A stretch of DNA of 64,000 nt, taken from Staphylotrichum longicolle (lineage: Eukaryota > Ascomycota > Sordariomycetes > Sordariales > Chaetomiaceae). Shown here one piece after another: positions 11,145 to 22,481 of the stretch (within the stretch, counting starts at the first letter, position 1; every line of letters begins with the position of its first letter). Made by a program: the position numbers and the translations under genes. The notes under the pieces are model-generated. The model saw only the letters and a list, made by a program, of their open reading frames with translations, had not been told where the DNA came from and did no database searches. The stretch covers positions 5,518,001 through 5,582,000 of the forward strand of contig JAHCVI010000001.1 of assembly GCA_019096155.1 (NCBI GenBank), read 5' to 3'.

Positions 11145-11999
11145 AGGGGGGGAATGGTTTGGATAGATGATTTCATTTGTGGACATGGCATTTGGTTATT
11201 TTCTTCTTTGGTTGGGTAGCCCATGTGAATCTCCTGGCTATCATTTTGTGTATTTACAGCACTTGAGGAAGGCTAGATCTGGGCTTGGTTAATGGACCTG
11301 TCGTTTCATGAGTTTTGATACCGTTATCATGACGCTTCACGTGTGCGCAAGGTGAACAGATAGAGCGCGTGAATGAGGTGTGGAAAAGCTGCCAGTCAGT
11401 TTCTTTGCTTCTCCTGTGACTGAGGTTTGAAGGATCGTTCGGCTTCGTCTTGACGCAGAAGCCGAGGCATCCATGGAAAATTGTTTTCAGCACGCGGCAT
11501 TTCAAACTGCTGATGAATTGGGAACAGGATCCAGGTGTTCCGTGATCATGGACAAATGCAGGGCGGAGCTGGAGAGATTTGCACAGTACGCGTACGGCTC
11601 GAGGACGGAGGCTCCCAATCAGCTTCTATTTTCGACTGAGCGTGACCAATAATATGTGGCACGAGATTCGCTCTTGGCTGCGGTCCTCGGCCGCTTCAAC
11701 ACCCGAGAGAAAGGGGTCCAGATCATTTTCGACGCGGCCCCCCCAGACTCGCACCCCCCCATTCCACCCAAGAGTCCCAGACACAGGGGGCTCAGCCGCC
11801 TCGACTTTCAACTGTTCGATTTCTCATTTCGAACCGCAGTAAGAAAACGGTCTCTCAGAAGCTCAAATACAGAACACAGCCTCCAAAGCTTCCTCCGCAT
11901 TCTCACACCCCTCCACCCCCACATCCAAGGTTGTCATCTTGTCTCTGGGCAGCGCCCTGGCCTTTCCAATGCCCTCCTCTTCAAGGCAATCGCTCCACG
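11145..11999. other. Intergenic: chitinase 3' UTR and promoter/leader of the Myb gene
   Basis: No ORF with support. The part after about 11700 is C-rich and pyrimidine-rich, as expected for the leader of the downstream gene. Confidence 0.5.
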
Positions 12000-13625
12000 A
12001 TGGCCACCATCGAGCCATGGCTCACGAACCTCCTCAACAAGTCGAGAACTCCTGATCTTCCGCCGATACAACCCGTGTCCCTCACTGCTGCTCCAAGCCA
12101 GTCGATATCCCTACCGCCGCTGGGGCCCGAACTCACCAACAGCCACAGAGGCGAGCGCTTCGGTCCGACCCAGATCGCCGCGCTCTACACTGTCGACGAT
12201 GCCCACCTTTCCAAGCCCCCTGGCCGGGCAGAAGACACCTTCGGCCTACACACTGCCTCTATCCGACCCCTTCAACTTCTCCTCCGAGAACCAGAGCCAG
12301 CTCCTCCGACCATCCCTCTGCGGAGCATTGTGAATGATGTACCCGGGAGTCCCGAAGACCCAGCAACCAAGAAGCGACACAGGGCGCTCACCACTAAGGA
12401 GGATTTAGTCCAACTACCGAAGCCGCCGAAGAAGAAAAAGTCGGCCCAACAGGTTGTGCCGCCCATCATCGCCGGCCTGCATGAACCGCCTCCAGATCCT
12501 GCCGTCTTCCCACCCATTACATCGGCATCCTTTGGCGACGAAGAGAGTTACAACCTAGGAGCATGGAAAGACCTCGTTGGCGGCCATGAAGACCGGCTCG
12601 TGCTCTCCTCCGCCGTCGAGGCCGAGCCGACCAACCCCCCGAAGCCGAAGAGGCGCCCGATGAAGCCGAGAAGGAAATGGACAGAGGAGGAGACGAACCA
12701 TCTTTTGCTGGGAGTGAGCCGCCACGGCGTCGGGAGGTGGACAACAATACTGGAAGACCCGGATTTTCAGTTCAACGGCCGGACTGCTGGGGATTTGAAG
12801 GATCGTTTTAGAACTTGCTGCCCTGCGGAATTACGGCTGTCGACCGCGGAAGAACAATCTGCAGAGGGACAGCCTGTTGTTGCTGCAGCACCTCCTGAAG
12901 GGAGCACCAAGTTGAAAATCGGGTTACATTTGGAGGATATCCTGTTACCGGCTGGAGACGATGGAGTCGACAACGATGGTACCTCGCCTTCCGCAGCTCC
13001 CGACTCGGATACGGCGCCCAAGCGGAGGAAGCCCCGCGCACACCGCAAGAACCTGGAGGACCTGGCTGAGCTGGGAATCCATGGTCCATTTGAAAAGTCT
13101 CACCGTCGGAGACGCAGGCCATTCACGAAGCAGGATGATGAAGCCATTCTGGACGGCCTCAATCAATACGGCCCTTCCTGGACCAGGATTCAGCGGGACC
13201 CCAAGTACAACCTATCGAGCCGGCAACCCACCGACCTGCGTGACAGGGTTCGAAACAAGTATCCCGACGTTTACGCAAACATCGAGAAGGCCAATCTTCC
13301 CAGGGAGGTCCCCCGCGCAAAGGCCGACATTCTCGAGCCATCCGTCACCTTGGCCACGGAAAACTCGCGTAACACTGCCGTCTTCGCCTCGCTGGAGCCT
13401 CAGCTGAACCGCTCGGGTTCAAGGGAAGACATGCTGCGACACACCGCGACGCCCTCTGCCTACGAGTCGGCCGAGTCGTTGCCCGCCCTGGCAGATCTAT
13501 TTGACATGACCGAGCCGCACGGGGCGTCCTTCCTCGGCAACGCACCGGATGTGATGGATACGAGCCACCTCCTATTGGATGATTCTCATTTGGGGAGCGA
13601 GCGTCGTCTTGGGCAAGGCGGGTAA
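12000..13625 (+). CDS. Two-Myb telobox-binding protein (Teb1/Tay1-like)
   Basis: Intronless, 541 aa. The open frame begins upstream at 11931. The ATG at 12000 is preferred because the following MATIEPWLTNLLNK looks like a conserved start and the upstream codons do not. Two Myb/SANT-like repeats are visible. The first, about residues 225-280, has KWTEEETNHLLLGV, GRWTTIL and GDLKDRFR. The second, about 372-425, has PFTKQDDEAILDGL, SWTRIQ and TDLRDRVRNKYPDVY. The DLKDR/DLRDR third helices resemble the telobox signature (VDLKDKWR) of proteins that bind TTAGGG repeats. Fission yeast Teb1 and Yarrowia Tay1 also have two such domains. The linker between the Mybs and the N-terminus are low complexity and basic. 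Roles known in that family are binding of telomeric or promoter TTAGGG-type sites. Its neighbour, eS4, carries such a site in its promoter. Confidence 0.8.
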   Translation: MATIEPWLTNLLNKSRTPDLPPIQPVSLTAAPSQSISLPPLGPELTNSHRGERFGPTQIAALYTVDDAHLSKPPGRAEDTFGLHTASIRPLQLLLREPEPAPPTIPLRSIVNDVPGSPEDPATKKRHRALTTKEDLVQLPKPPKKKKSAQQVVPPIIAGLHEPPPDPAVFPPITSASFGDEESYNLGAWKDLVGGHEDRLVLSSAVEAEPTNPPKPKRRPMKPRRKWTEEETNHLLLGVSRHGVGRWTTILEDPDFQFNGRTAGDLKDRFRTCCPAELRLSTAEEQSAEGQPVVAAAPPEGSTKLKIGLHLEDILLPAGDDGVDNDGTSPSAAPDSDTAPKRRKPRAHRKNLEDLAELGIHGPFEKSHRRRRRPFTKQDDEAILDGLNQYGPSWTRIQRDPKYNLSSRQPTDLRDRVRNKYPDVYANIEKANLPREVPRAKADILEPSVTLATENSRNTAVFASLEPQLNRSGSREDMLRHTATPSAYESAESLPALADLFDMTEPHGASFLGNAPDVMDTSHLLLDDSHLGSERRLGQGG

Positions 13626-14392
13626 GACACCAAACAGGTGTGTTTTGCTCTCGCAGCTGGTAAATCTTTTGGCCCCTTTTGCCATCACTCTGGGATTGAG
13701 GATTGGCATATCGTGCCGCAGGAGACATGAGATTTCGGAAGGGCTTGGGCTTGTTTGGCAACCAATGTTCCAAGCTGCTGACTGCGTATTTTCTTCTTTC
13801 TTTCTCTTTCTTTTTGCTTGTTCTCATTCTCTTTTTACTCGGCGCTTGGCCATCTCGGGTGACTTGAAGCGTTTCATTTGTTTGTTGATCTCGGCGTTTG
13901 GGCGGAGTGATTTGGAAGACTTTTACAGCTAGATAAGAGAGCAATCTCTGCTTAGGATGGGAAACAGTACAACTCATGGCTTTCATCACCGAATTCAACA
14001 TCTTGTTACCTCTCTTTAGCCCCCCGTCGATGATCCACCTCCTCATGAACGTTTCCGTAAAAAAGATTTTCTGAAAATCAGAAGCCTCGGATTGTCAACA
14101 AGAAAGACTTCTCGGAAACCACAGTGTTGATTCAGAACTCGAGGGGAGGATCGTGCTCTCTCCAGCTCATGAGCAATCTTGCTCGTTCAATTAACCCTAA
14201 CCCTTATGGTCTCCACACGGGCTCATTGAGTGCACAGGCCAGGAATTTTGCCCTCCTCACCGCCTTGCCGTCCCACCAAATTCGCTAGGGCTTTCGAGGC
14301 ACAAACCAAATTCTGCTTGATTTACCCACGCTCCCACCCGCGGCACTCCTTTCACTTTCCCATCGACCAGCACATCGACAACATCAGCCAAG
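13626..14392. other. Intergenic: 3' end of the Myb gene and eS4 promoter
   Basis: T-rich sequence near 13790-13840 is probably 3' UTR of the Myb gene. From about 14150 on lies the ribosomal-protein promoter, with a double telomere-type repeat (listed separately). No ORF is supported. Confidence 0.55.
14191..14206 (+). promoter_or_regulatory. Double telobox (AACCCTAACCC) in the eS4 promoter
   Basis: TTAACCCTAACCCTTA, about 187-202 nt upstream of the eS4 ATG, contains two overlapping copies of the CCCTAA telomere unit. Teloboxes and the related HomolE box (ACCCTACCCT) are established activator sites of ribosomal protein genes in fission yeast and other fungi. Use here is inferred from position. 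Confidence 0.6.
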
Positions 14393-15489
14393 ATGGGTAG
14401 AGGACCGTAAGTACACCGTCTCTGAGCATCTTCGAATCTCGCAATGCCGTGCTCTTCGATTGGAAGTCGAAGCTGCCGTACACTCGCGGCCTCTTGCAAT
14501 CGTTGATCCCCGGCATGCTTGATCGAGACCTCGAAATTTGATATTTCGCGATGCTAACCCACCGGCAACAGTAAGAAGCACCAGAAGCGCCTTAGCGCGC
14601 CGTCGCACTGGCTTCTCGACAAGCTGTCGGGTGTCTATGCCCCTCGCCCGTCGGCCGGTCCCCACAAGCTCCGCGACTGCATGCCTCTGATCGTCTTCGT
14701 CCGCAACCGCCTCAAGTATGCGCTCAACTACCGCGAGACCAAGGCCATCATGATGCAGCGCCTCGTCAAGGTTGACGGCAAGGTCCGCACCGACATCACC
14801 TACCCCGCCGGCTTCATGGACGTCATCACCATCGAGAAGACGGGCGAGAACTTCCGCCTCATCTACGATACCAAGGGCCGCTTCACCGTCCACCGCATCC
14901 AGGACGAGGAGGCCAAGTACAAGCTGGGCAAGGTCAAGCGCGTCCAGCTCGGCCGTGGTGGTGTGCCATTCTTGGTTACGCATGATGCGAGAACGTAAGT
15001 TCTTCCGACATCTGTCAGCCGTTGGACCAAGCTTTGGTGGATCGTTGGATCTCGCACTGCGAGAACCACGATCCAAGCGGGGATCTCTACGGTTGGTATG
15101 TCAAAAATCTCTCTGTGTGCTAACGATAGCTCGGCAGCATCCGCTACCCCGACCCCCTGGTCAAGGTCAACGACACCGTCAAGATTGACCTCGAGACCGG
15201 CAAGATCACCGACTTCATCAAGTTCGACACTGGCGCCATTGCCATGGTCACTGGTGGTCGTAACATGGGCCGTGTCGGTGTCATCACCCACCGTGAGCGC
15301 CACGACGGTGGCTTCGGCATTGTCCACCTGAAGGATGCCATTGACAACACTTTCACCACCCGTGAGAGCAACGTCTTCGTCATTGGCAGCGAGAAGCCCT
15401 GGATCTCCCTCCCCAAGGGCAAGGGCGTCAAGCTCACCATCGCCGAGGAGCGCGACCGCAAGCGGGCCGCTACTCTGGCTGGTCACTAA
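14393..15489 (+). CDS. rps4: 40S ribosomal protein S4 (eS4)
   Basis: Three exons, 14393-14406, 14572-14994 and 15138-15489, give 262 aa, one residue longer than the 261 of yeast eS4. Exon 1 is only 14 nt (MGRGP split over the junction), as is common for fungal ribosomal protein genes. Introns have GTAAGT donors and CTAAC branch sites. Recognisable stretches include KKHQKRLSAPSHWLLDKLSG at the start, the S4-type RNA-binding part (DCMPLIVFVRNRLKYALN), the central KOW/eS4 segment (TGGRNMGRVGVI) and the C-terminal SEKPWISLPKGKGVKL. It is a structural protein of the small subunit. The long first intron and the upstream telobox fit coordinated ribosomal protein expression. The call is essentially certain. 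Confidence 0.98.
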
Positions 15490-18400
15490 TGGGTTAACAA
15501 CGGAATTGGGCAGGGCATTGGGTTGCTGAACTTATAAAAGCTTGCGGGATGGAGTACCGGATGTGACTTTAGTTTAGGCTCAGCAAGAGCACCTCTTGCT
15601 AACAGGTATACCCGGGTCAGGATTCGACCCGAAAACTGGACTGCCCTTCCGCATGAGACATGACTTGACTTCTATCCCTGTGCCTTGCATGCTTTCAGAT
15701 GCTTCAGATGTGCTATCACCCTTGTTAAACCTGGGTTTATGCGTGCATGCTTGCCGGGTCTTGACTTTCTTGGTGCGGTGCTGGGTCCCAAAGACACTCA
15801 CCGCTTCAAAAAGGCGGAACCCCAAAGGGCGAGGGTACTCCCGAGAAGTCAGTTGAATCTAAAGCCACCGAGTGTCTCCTCAATCCCTTGACGCCTTGTC
15901 CGCCACCATCATTAAAATCTCATTGGCCGACTTACAGGGTCTCCCGCGTTTCTTCACACAAGCGAATCCTCCACCACCCACGGCGATCATTCGCGGGGTC
16001 TCAGACATGGACGATGCCTCGAAACCGCTTCTCAAGTCGGTCACCGCTCGGTTACTTCGGCTGAAAGGAACATTTGTCTTTGTTTCTGGTGTTTACAACC
16101 CCTGACGTTTTCCCGCTCCCCTCCCTTACCTCGTATTCATTCCATGTACACCCACGTCCACGTTCACCTTTGTGCTTTGCCTGCCTGGTTGGTTCCCGAG
16201 GCGGGGGGCCATTTTTACATACGTGGAGATGGGGAACCCCCACGAGAGCCGCGCGGCGGGGCAAGAAGCGGTGGGACGGCATGTGTGTTGACGACGTGCT
16301 TTTGGTTTTTGTTTTTGGAAAGACTCGACTAGGTTGGAAGGGCTGGACTGGATGGATTTTGGATGCAGTGCAATTTATTATTCAAGGATTGAAATGGCGG
16401 GGAAGCAAGAGGAGTTGGATACCTAGGTACCTTGCTTAGACTTGGGTACACAGGACACAAGGAGACACAATAAGTCGGAATGGATGGGCTGAGGAAAAAG
16501 GGGGGGAAGAAGCATCTGGCTGCCCCGGGGTATTACAAAAGACGGGAGTTTTGTTTTTCTGTGGTACGGCAGGTACATCTTCTGGCGCCGGAGCCGAGAT
16601 ACTCTCGCCAGGCGCGGAGGAGGGGGGGAATGTTGGTAACCAACCAGTGTTGGTGGCGTGTTACGGATTGGTCATTGTCTGTCGATGCACAACGTTGTCC
16701 AGGGCCCGAGGGGGAGAAGGGCGTGGTGGTGAATGTGCATGTCACAGAATGCCGAAGTTGCGGTGGGGAGTCGGGGAATTTTGCCGCGCGTGTAGTGTAC
16801 ATGTCCTACGTCTCACCGAGGTGGTGATGGCATGGCGTGGCCCCCTGTGGCGTCGCCGTTGTTATGCTTCGGCCTCACCGATGGCGAGGAAGCTGAGGAG
16901 GGGGATCTGAGAAGCGAGGGTGCCATGGTGTGCGAGAGGGATATTGTTGGGTGTGTGAGTGGAAGTTAACTACTGGTGTCCAGCTCCAAAGTGCAGACTT
17001 ACATGGGCGAATGAGAAACTCGGGTACCAAGGAAACACTTCCGCCACCTTTCATACCCTAGCTTTTGTTTTTGTCATGGCCGTTTTGCCGCGCTTGACGA
17101 AGTTTGAGTTGAGTATGTGAGTTTTGAGGATGTCGTTTCAGCTGGAGGTGATCACCTCTGGCTTGTTGCCTGACTCTCAGGCCTTCGGGTAGCAATAGAG
17201 ATATCAAGACCAGGAGCGCGGGGGTTTTCTGGACGCATACGATAACATGAACTGACGCATACACCGACAATGCCACACGACAGTGTCTATCGGCGATCTG
17301 CGGGGGGTCCCCATGCATGCGTTCAAGGCTGTGTTCCTTGCAGTAGGTGTCTCTGGCGCGGGGAGGAAATCGGACTTGCATTGTGAGTATTTCTCCGGGA
17401 TGCAGCTCAGAAAAGGCGTGGGGGGAGGGGGGAGGAGAAGCCCAGGACTTGGATTCGAATTGGGAGCACAACCACTTAAGCGAAGGTGGGCGGCGGCTGG
17501 GGATCTTGAGGCAAAGGAACGCAGCCCCTGGCCACGGCGCCTCAACCAGACAACAGTGTCACTGACGCCATCACTGTTGACGCAGCTGCGCCGAGAAAGC
17601 AGTGCCGTTGATTCCATTGCCGAGGGAGCCGTCCGGAGAGACGGTCTCTGAAGCCACTGTCATTCCATTGCCATTGAACCTGTTACCGGAAACGCATCAC
17701 CGTGGAAGCCATGCCGAGGATGCTGAGCCATAGACGCGGTTGCCGTTGACACCATCGCCGTGGAAGCAACCCTCTTAGTAGCTCGCGGAAACCATTTTTG
17801 CCTCAAGACTTACATAGCGAAACAAACTTCAAAAACCGTCGGAAGATCCCGAAGCCCACTGTGAAAAAGACTCAAGCTTGAACTGCCGGACGAAAGACTC
17901 AAGAGACGACGAGCTCGACTCCGAAGACTGGCAGAAATAAGAAAGAAACATCAAATCAGATAACCGGCTATACCCGAGGACTTGGAGATTGTAGGCACAG
18001 CTGCTTCTTGGTACGACTGGTACGAAGGAAACGCTCCACGAACAACACTTTCTCGGGCTGGAGCAGACGAGCACCAAGGGCACCTGCAGCGGCACTGGCG
18101 GCCGCACTTCATTCTTCTTCAAACATAGGTGTAGAGAGGTGCGCGGATACCTAAGGTGTAGAGTTGAGTCTTTTGGCAGAGGGCTGCAGTTGGCTGGTCG
18201 ACTGTCTGGTATTTGCACCTGTGGTTTGTTGACTTTGATGTGACGAGATGCTCGCAAGCCCCTGTTTGGAGAAGCTCGAGCAACCATGCCACCTGAGCCC
18301 ATGCAAAAATATCAGATCACCCGGCTTCGCTTCACTGTCGGCTGTCTTTTGCAATCCAGATCGTCAAGGCCCAATTGCTTCTGCCTTATGATCTTCTTCT

Positions 18401-20435
18401 TCGGGCTGCGATGCGTCGGGCAGTGTGTGGTTGTGGTACATGGGACGACTGGAAACGTGTGGTTGTGATGGTGCATGGAAGAAGTACCAACTGGAATCTG
18501 CCCAGGCACTTCCTTGGTGGGCGGTGGTGGGGCGATGTGCTGTGGAGCCCAGTGCACTTGGCGTCGATCCAAAGTGGGTCCGAACGCTCAGGGGACTTCC
18601 AGCGACTGCATCTCGTCTCAAGCCTCATCCATGGATGAAGTGCCTTTTGCTTTTGGCATCGGTGCTGAAGAAGCCATACACTATTGGGAAATCCCGTGTT
18701 GTTTCTCCAGTTACCTACTTCTGAGAGCGGTGTGAGAGAGGGCCCAGATGCCACCCGTCTGCATCGGGCAATGCATGGGAGGACATTCTGGAATTTCCCA
18801 TTGCAGCTGCTTCCAGCTTGCAACCCCACGGTGCGACCGTCTGAAGTTCAATCCCATGACCTTCCCCGCAAATTGCCATCCAGGGCACCCATTTCGGCCC
18901 TGGCAAAACCAAAATTGGTGCTCTGGCTCACCGAGCCCCCGTTCCGGGCATTTCGCCTCCAGAGTTGCTTCTTTCCAGCACCGCCAGGAATCGCTTCATG
19001 GGCTCCGTCAATAGCTTTGAAAACCAGCTCCGAGGTCAGGCAACTTGGGGGATATTCGGGCGCGCTCAGAGAAAATTCGCGACGAGCGGATCGATCTCAT
19101 CTGAATATGCACGTGCAGGTCCATACGACTCAACGGAACACTGCCCTGCACGTCGGTCGCGTGGCTTACATCCACACACGGCAAGTCGGACTCAAAGATG
19201 ACGTCCCACGCCCATGATCCTTACACCGCATACCGACTCTTACGGAGCTAAATCCATTGGGCTGAATAGGGCCCCCCGCTGACATATTGTGTAACTAACA
19301 GTTGGTATTCTGGTGATTTCTCAAGGTCCCGGGAGGGTTCTTTTTTGCACCTTGCAGCAGACGGAGCAAGCAGAAGCGCAGAACTGGGAGGCTCTGAAAA
19401 ACAAGCCCAGTCTCGATCCAGCTCCCATCGGATGCACCCCGCTGCCCGTTGAGCGGGCAGTGAGACCCTCCTGCCCTCTTTGTCCAGCCACTTCTTGGCC
19501 CGGCCCGAGTCTTTTCCCCTCCACGGCTCTCCGCCCCCGAGTCGGGTCTGCTGAGGGCGGAATGGTGCGCTAATTACTAGTCCTCCCACTTTCTCACACC
19601 CATGCCACCATGCAGGTTCTCGACTCTGGGTCCCTGGCCTTAGTTGTGTCAAGTTTTGGGCAGGGGCGCTGGGCAAGCTGGCAAGCTGCTATTCTTCCCG
19701 CCACTGCCACTGCCGCTGGCCCCTTTCCGCCCACGATGAGGGTCCATCCCACCAGTCAGCACCCCCAACACCCTTCGGGCCCTGGCCTGGGTTCTGTACA
19801 ATTTCGTATGTACACTTCAACCGCCTCCTCCGGCGAGCATGGCTTCGTTTACCCACCGCTTGATTGGGCCATTTGCTGCTCCACCGGTGCTGCATCCTGG
19901 TCCGGATGAGGAAAGTCTGCGATGTTCTTAAAGGAGCGACGACGCCAACCCCGTGGACAATCCACTTCTTGCCCACGAGGATGCTGGTGGTTTGATACAA
20001 CCCAGAGTTATCTCCGACTCTCCCAACATGATCGTGCTATACCCATAAACTTAAGCTGACTCCTATTTCTCTGCACCTTTATCTCTCCACCACTATCGCT
20101 CCAGGGCCGACCTCGGAAACACTGGCCTCGTCTCCCAGGTTTGGGTGTTATGCCAGCCAGGAGAGTGGGTATTACCGGCTCAATCAGACGGCTAGTGTCA
20201 GGCTGATCAAGAGCTCGCGTGGACCAAACAACCCCGGGAAGCTTGGAGCCACGCGACCCCTAGAACCCTAACGGCTCGGTGGGATTTCTGGGTCGAAGGG
20301 CTCGAGTCCTGCGCAACTCAGTCACACCAGGGAGAGAGAACCAATCCAGGTTCACCAGCCCTGTGTTGTTGCGATTTGCCAACCAAGAACCAGCAAAAGT
20401 TGTGCGCCGCACATCCTGCGGCTCTCTCGTCCTGC
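15490..20435. other. 5-kb gene-poor stretch
   Basis: Only short overlapping ORFs are present in all six frames, with no domains and no convincing spliced gene. A tRNA-like region near 15570-15660 was examined and rejected. G-rich plus-strand runs occur at 16500-16900 and near 17420. Degenerate short direct repeats (CATCACCGTGGAAGC and CATCGCCGTGGAAGC and relatives) lie in 17560-17780. AACCCTAAC at 20264-20272 lies in the D-lactate dehydrogenase promoter. Confidence 0.45.
17560..17780. repeat. Degenerate short direct repeats
   Basis: Variants of GCCGTTGA, CATTGCC and CCGTGGAAGC recur over about 220 bp. The clearest pair is CATCACCGTGGAAGC near 17695 and CATCGCCGTGGAAGC near 17753. It may be a decayed minisatellite or relic of a repetitive coding region; no intact ORF spans it. 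Confidence 0.35.
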
Positions 20436-22481
20436 ATGTCGGCAAACCGTTTTGCCAGGGCGGCGCGGCCGGTCGGCCGATCCTTGACCAGATCCAACAA
20501 TCCCTGCCTCTCCGGCCGGCAACATTTCACCACCTCGTCCATTCGCCGCACCTCGGCCGGCAACAGCTCAGGCTACCGGGCGGCCTCAGCATGGTCGCTT
20601 CCGAGTGTCTTTGCCGCTGCCGCTGCGGCCGGCTTGCTTGGCTGGGGTGCCTCCGAACTCCGTCATCGGGGCTTCCCCGGCACCGTGCTGTTTGATGGCA
20701 CATTTCCGGGGCCCCGGTATGCAAGCATGCGTGAGATGGAGCTGGTACGTGGCGCGACGCACCTATCTTCGTCTGACATCTCGATGCCGGATACCAAGCC
20801 GTCGTGGAACAGGAGCCGCTAATACCATAACCACAGGCTTTGAAAGAGATCCGCCAAGAACTTGGAGGGGAGGACATCATCTCCACGGATCCTGACGACC
20901 TGCATGCGCATGGTTACTCCGAGTGGTCGACGACCAACCCAGAAGGACTGCCGGTCGCCGTGGCATACCCGCGGTCAACGGAGCAAGTGTCGGCCATCGC
21001 ACGCATCTGCCACAAGTATTGCGTGCCCATCATTCCCTACTCGGGTGGCTCGAGTCTTGAAGGCAACTTCTCGGCGCCATTTGGGGGCATCAGTGTCGAC
21101 TTTGCTTACATGGACAAGATTGTCCAGTTCAACAAGGACGACATGGACATCGTCGTCCAACCGAGCATTGGCTGGCAGGATCTGAACGAGCAGCTTGCCA
21201 AGATGGGCAGCGGGCTCTTCTTTCCCATTGATCCCGGTATGCCTTTCTTCGCCATTTACAGTTATTGACCTGTATCGGCAAGGCCGCTGACTGACAGTTC
21301 ACAGGCCCGAGTGCCAAGATTGGCGGCATGATTGGGACCAACTGTTCCGGAACCAATGCCGTTAAGTACGGCACGATGAAGGATTGGGTTATCAACCTCA
21401 CCGTGGTCCTCGCGGATGGCACCGTCATCAAGACAAGGCGGCGGCCGCGCAAGTCGTCGGCAGGCTACAACCTTAACGGTCTGTTTGTCGGGTCTGAGGG
21501 CACGCTCGGCCTAGTGACTGAGGCAACTCTCAAACTGGCCGTCATCCCTGAGGAGTTCTCTGTGGCAGTCGTGACTTTCCCCTCAATCCGGGACGCCGCG
21601 TCAGCTGCCGCTGAGGTGATGCAGACAGGCATTCCTGTGGCCGCCATGGAGATTATGGACGAAGTGCAGATGAAAGTGGTCAACATGGGAGGAGCCACTG
21701 CCCCGAGAGTCTGGAAGGAGATGCCCACTCTCTTCTTCAAGTTCTCCGGGACCAAAGCCGGCGTAAAAGAGAATGTCGGGTTGGTGCAAAAGATTACAAA
21801 GGGGCACAAGGGCAGCAACTTCGAGTTTGCCAAGGATGAGAAGGAGCAAAAGCTTCTCTGGTCAGCTCGGAAGGAGTCCCTGTGGTCCATGCTCGCGTTG
21901 CGCAAAGAGGGGGAGGAAGTTTGTAAGTGGATGATGCCCATGAGACCAAATCAGAGCAGATACTCATTGTTTGCCAGGGAGTACCGATGTTGCCGTACCG
22001 TTCAGCCGGCTTGCCGACATTATCGAGGTCAGCAAGAAGGAGATGGACGACTTGGGTCTCTTTGCCAGCATTCTCGGCCACATTGGCGACGGCAACTTCC
22101 ACGAGAGCATCATCTACAACCGCCAGGATCCAGCCGAGAGAGACAAGGTTGAGGCTTGCGTCAAGAACATGGTGAAGAGGGCGCTGGAGATGGAGGGCAC
22201 CTGCACTGGCGAGCACTCGATTGGCTGGGGAAAGAAGGAATCACTCGTGTGGGAGGTGGGACACGATACACTTGGGGTTATGGTCAGTCTGCCAGGGCGA
22301 CAACAAGACTCAATGTTTGACGTTGACGGCTAACACCTGCACAGAAAGCCATCAAGGCTGCGCTGGACCCCAACTGGATCATGTTCGTCGCCCTCACAGC
22401 CCACCACCTGTCACATTATGTACCTATTTGGCTGACACCATTTCCAGGAACCCCGGCAAGATCTTTGATAGGCAGCGTTAG
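20436..22481 (+). CDS. dld1: D-lactate dehydrogenase (cytochrome), mitochondrial, FAD-dependent
   Basis: Six exons, 20436-20744, 20837-21236, 21305-21922, 21978-22282, 22345-22382 and 22448-22481, encode 567 aa in one frame. The N-terminus is Arg/Ser-rich without acidic residues, as in a mitochondrial presequence. A hydrophobic segment follows (about 52-70), consistent with inner-membrane anchoring as in yeast Dld1. The FAD-binding type 4 domain shows PYSGGSSLEGN (about 170-180) and GGMIGTNCSGTNAVKYGTM. The C-terminal FAD-oxidase domain shows HIGDGNFH (477-484) and GEHSIG (about 520-525), with the histidines used for substrate and metal contacts. It ends in the usual LDPNWIMNPGKIFD, assembled over the last splice. 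The enzyme oxidises D-lactate to pyruvate and passes electrons to cytochrome c (EC 1.1.2.4). The last intron has an atypical GTTCGT donor, supported by the conserved IMNPGK junction. Confidence 0.95.

Noticed and set aside
8859..11186. 775-codon antisense ORF over the chitinase (and a 378-codon one at 9491-10627)
   Set aside because: They arise because Ser/Thr-rich repeats lack stop codons on the opposite strand; the products are Gly/Arg/Ala- or Val/Glu-rich with no domain.
15570..15660. tRNA-like region with D-arm-like and anticodon-loop-like (TTGCTAA) pieces
   Set aside because: The acceptor stem does not pair, the supposed T loop lacks TTCRANY, and the B box is absent. A short GC hairpin (CGGGTC/GACCCG) explains the look.
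18684..19217. 177-codon ORF in the 15.5-20.4 kb gap
   Set aside because: No domain, no codon bias and many overlapping ORFs of similar length in other frames.
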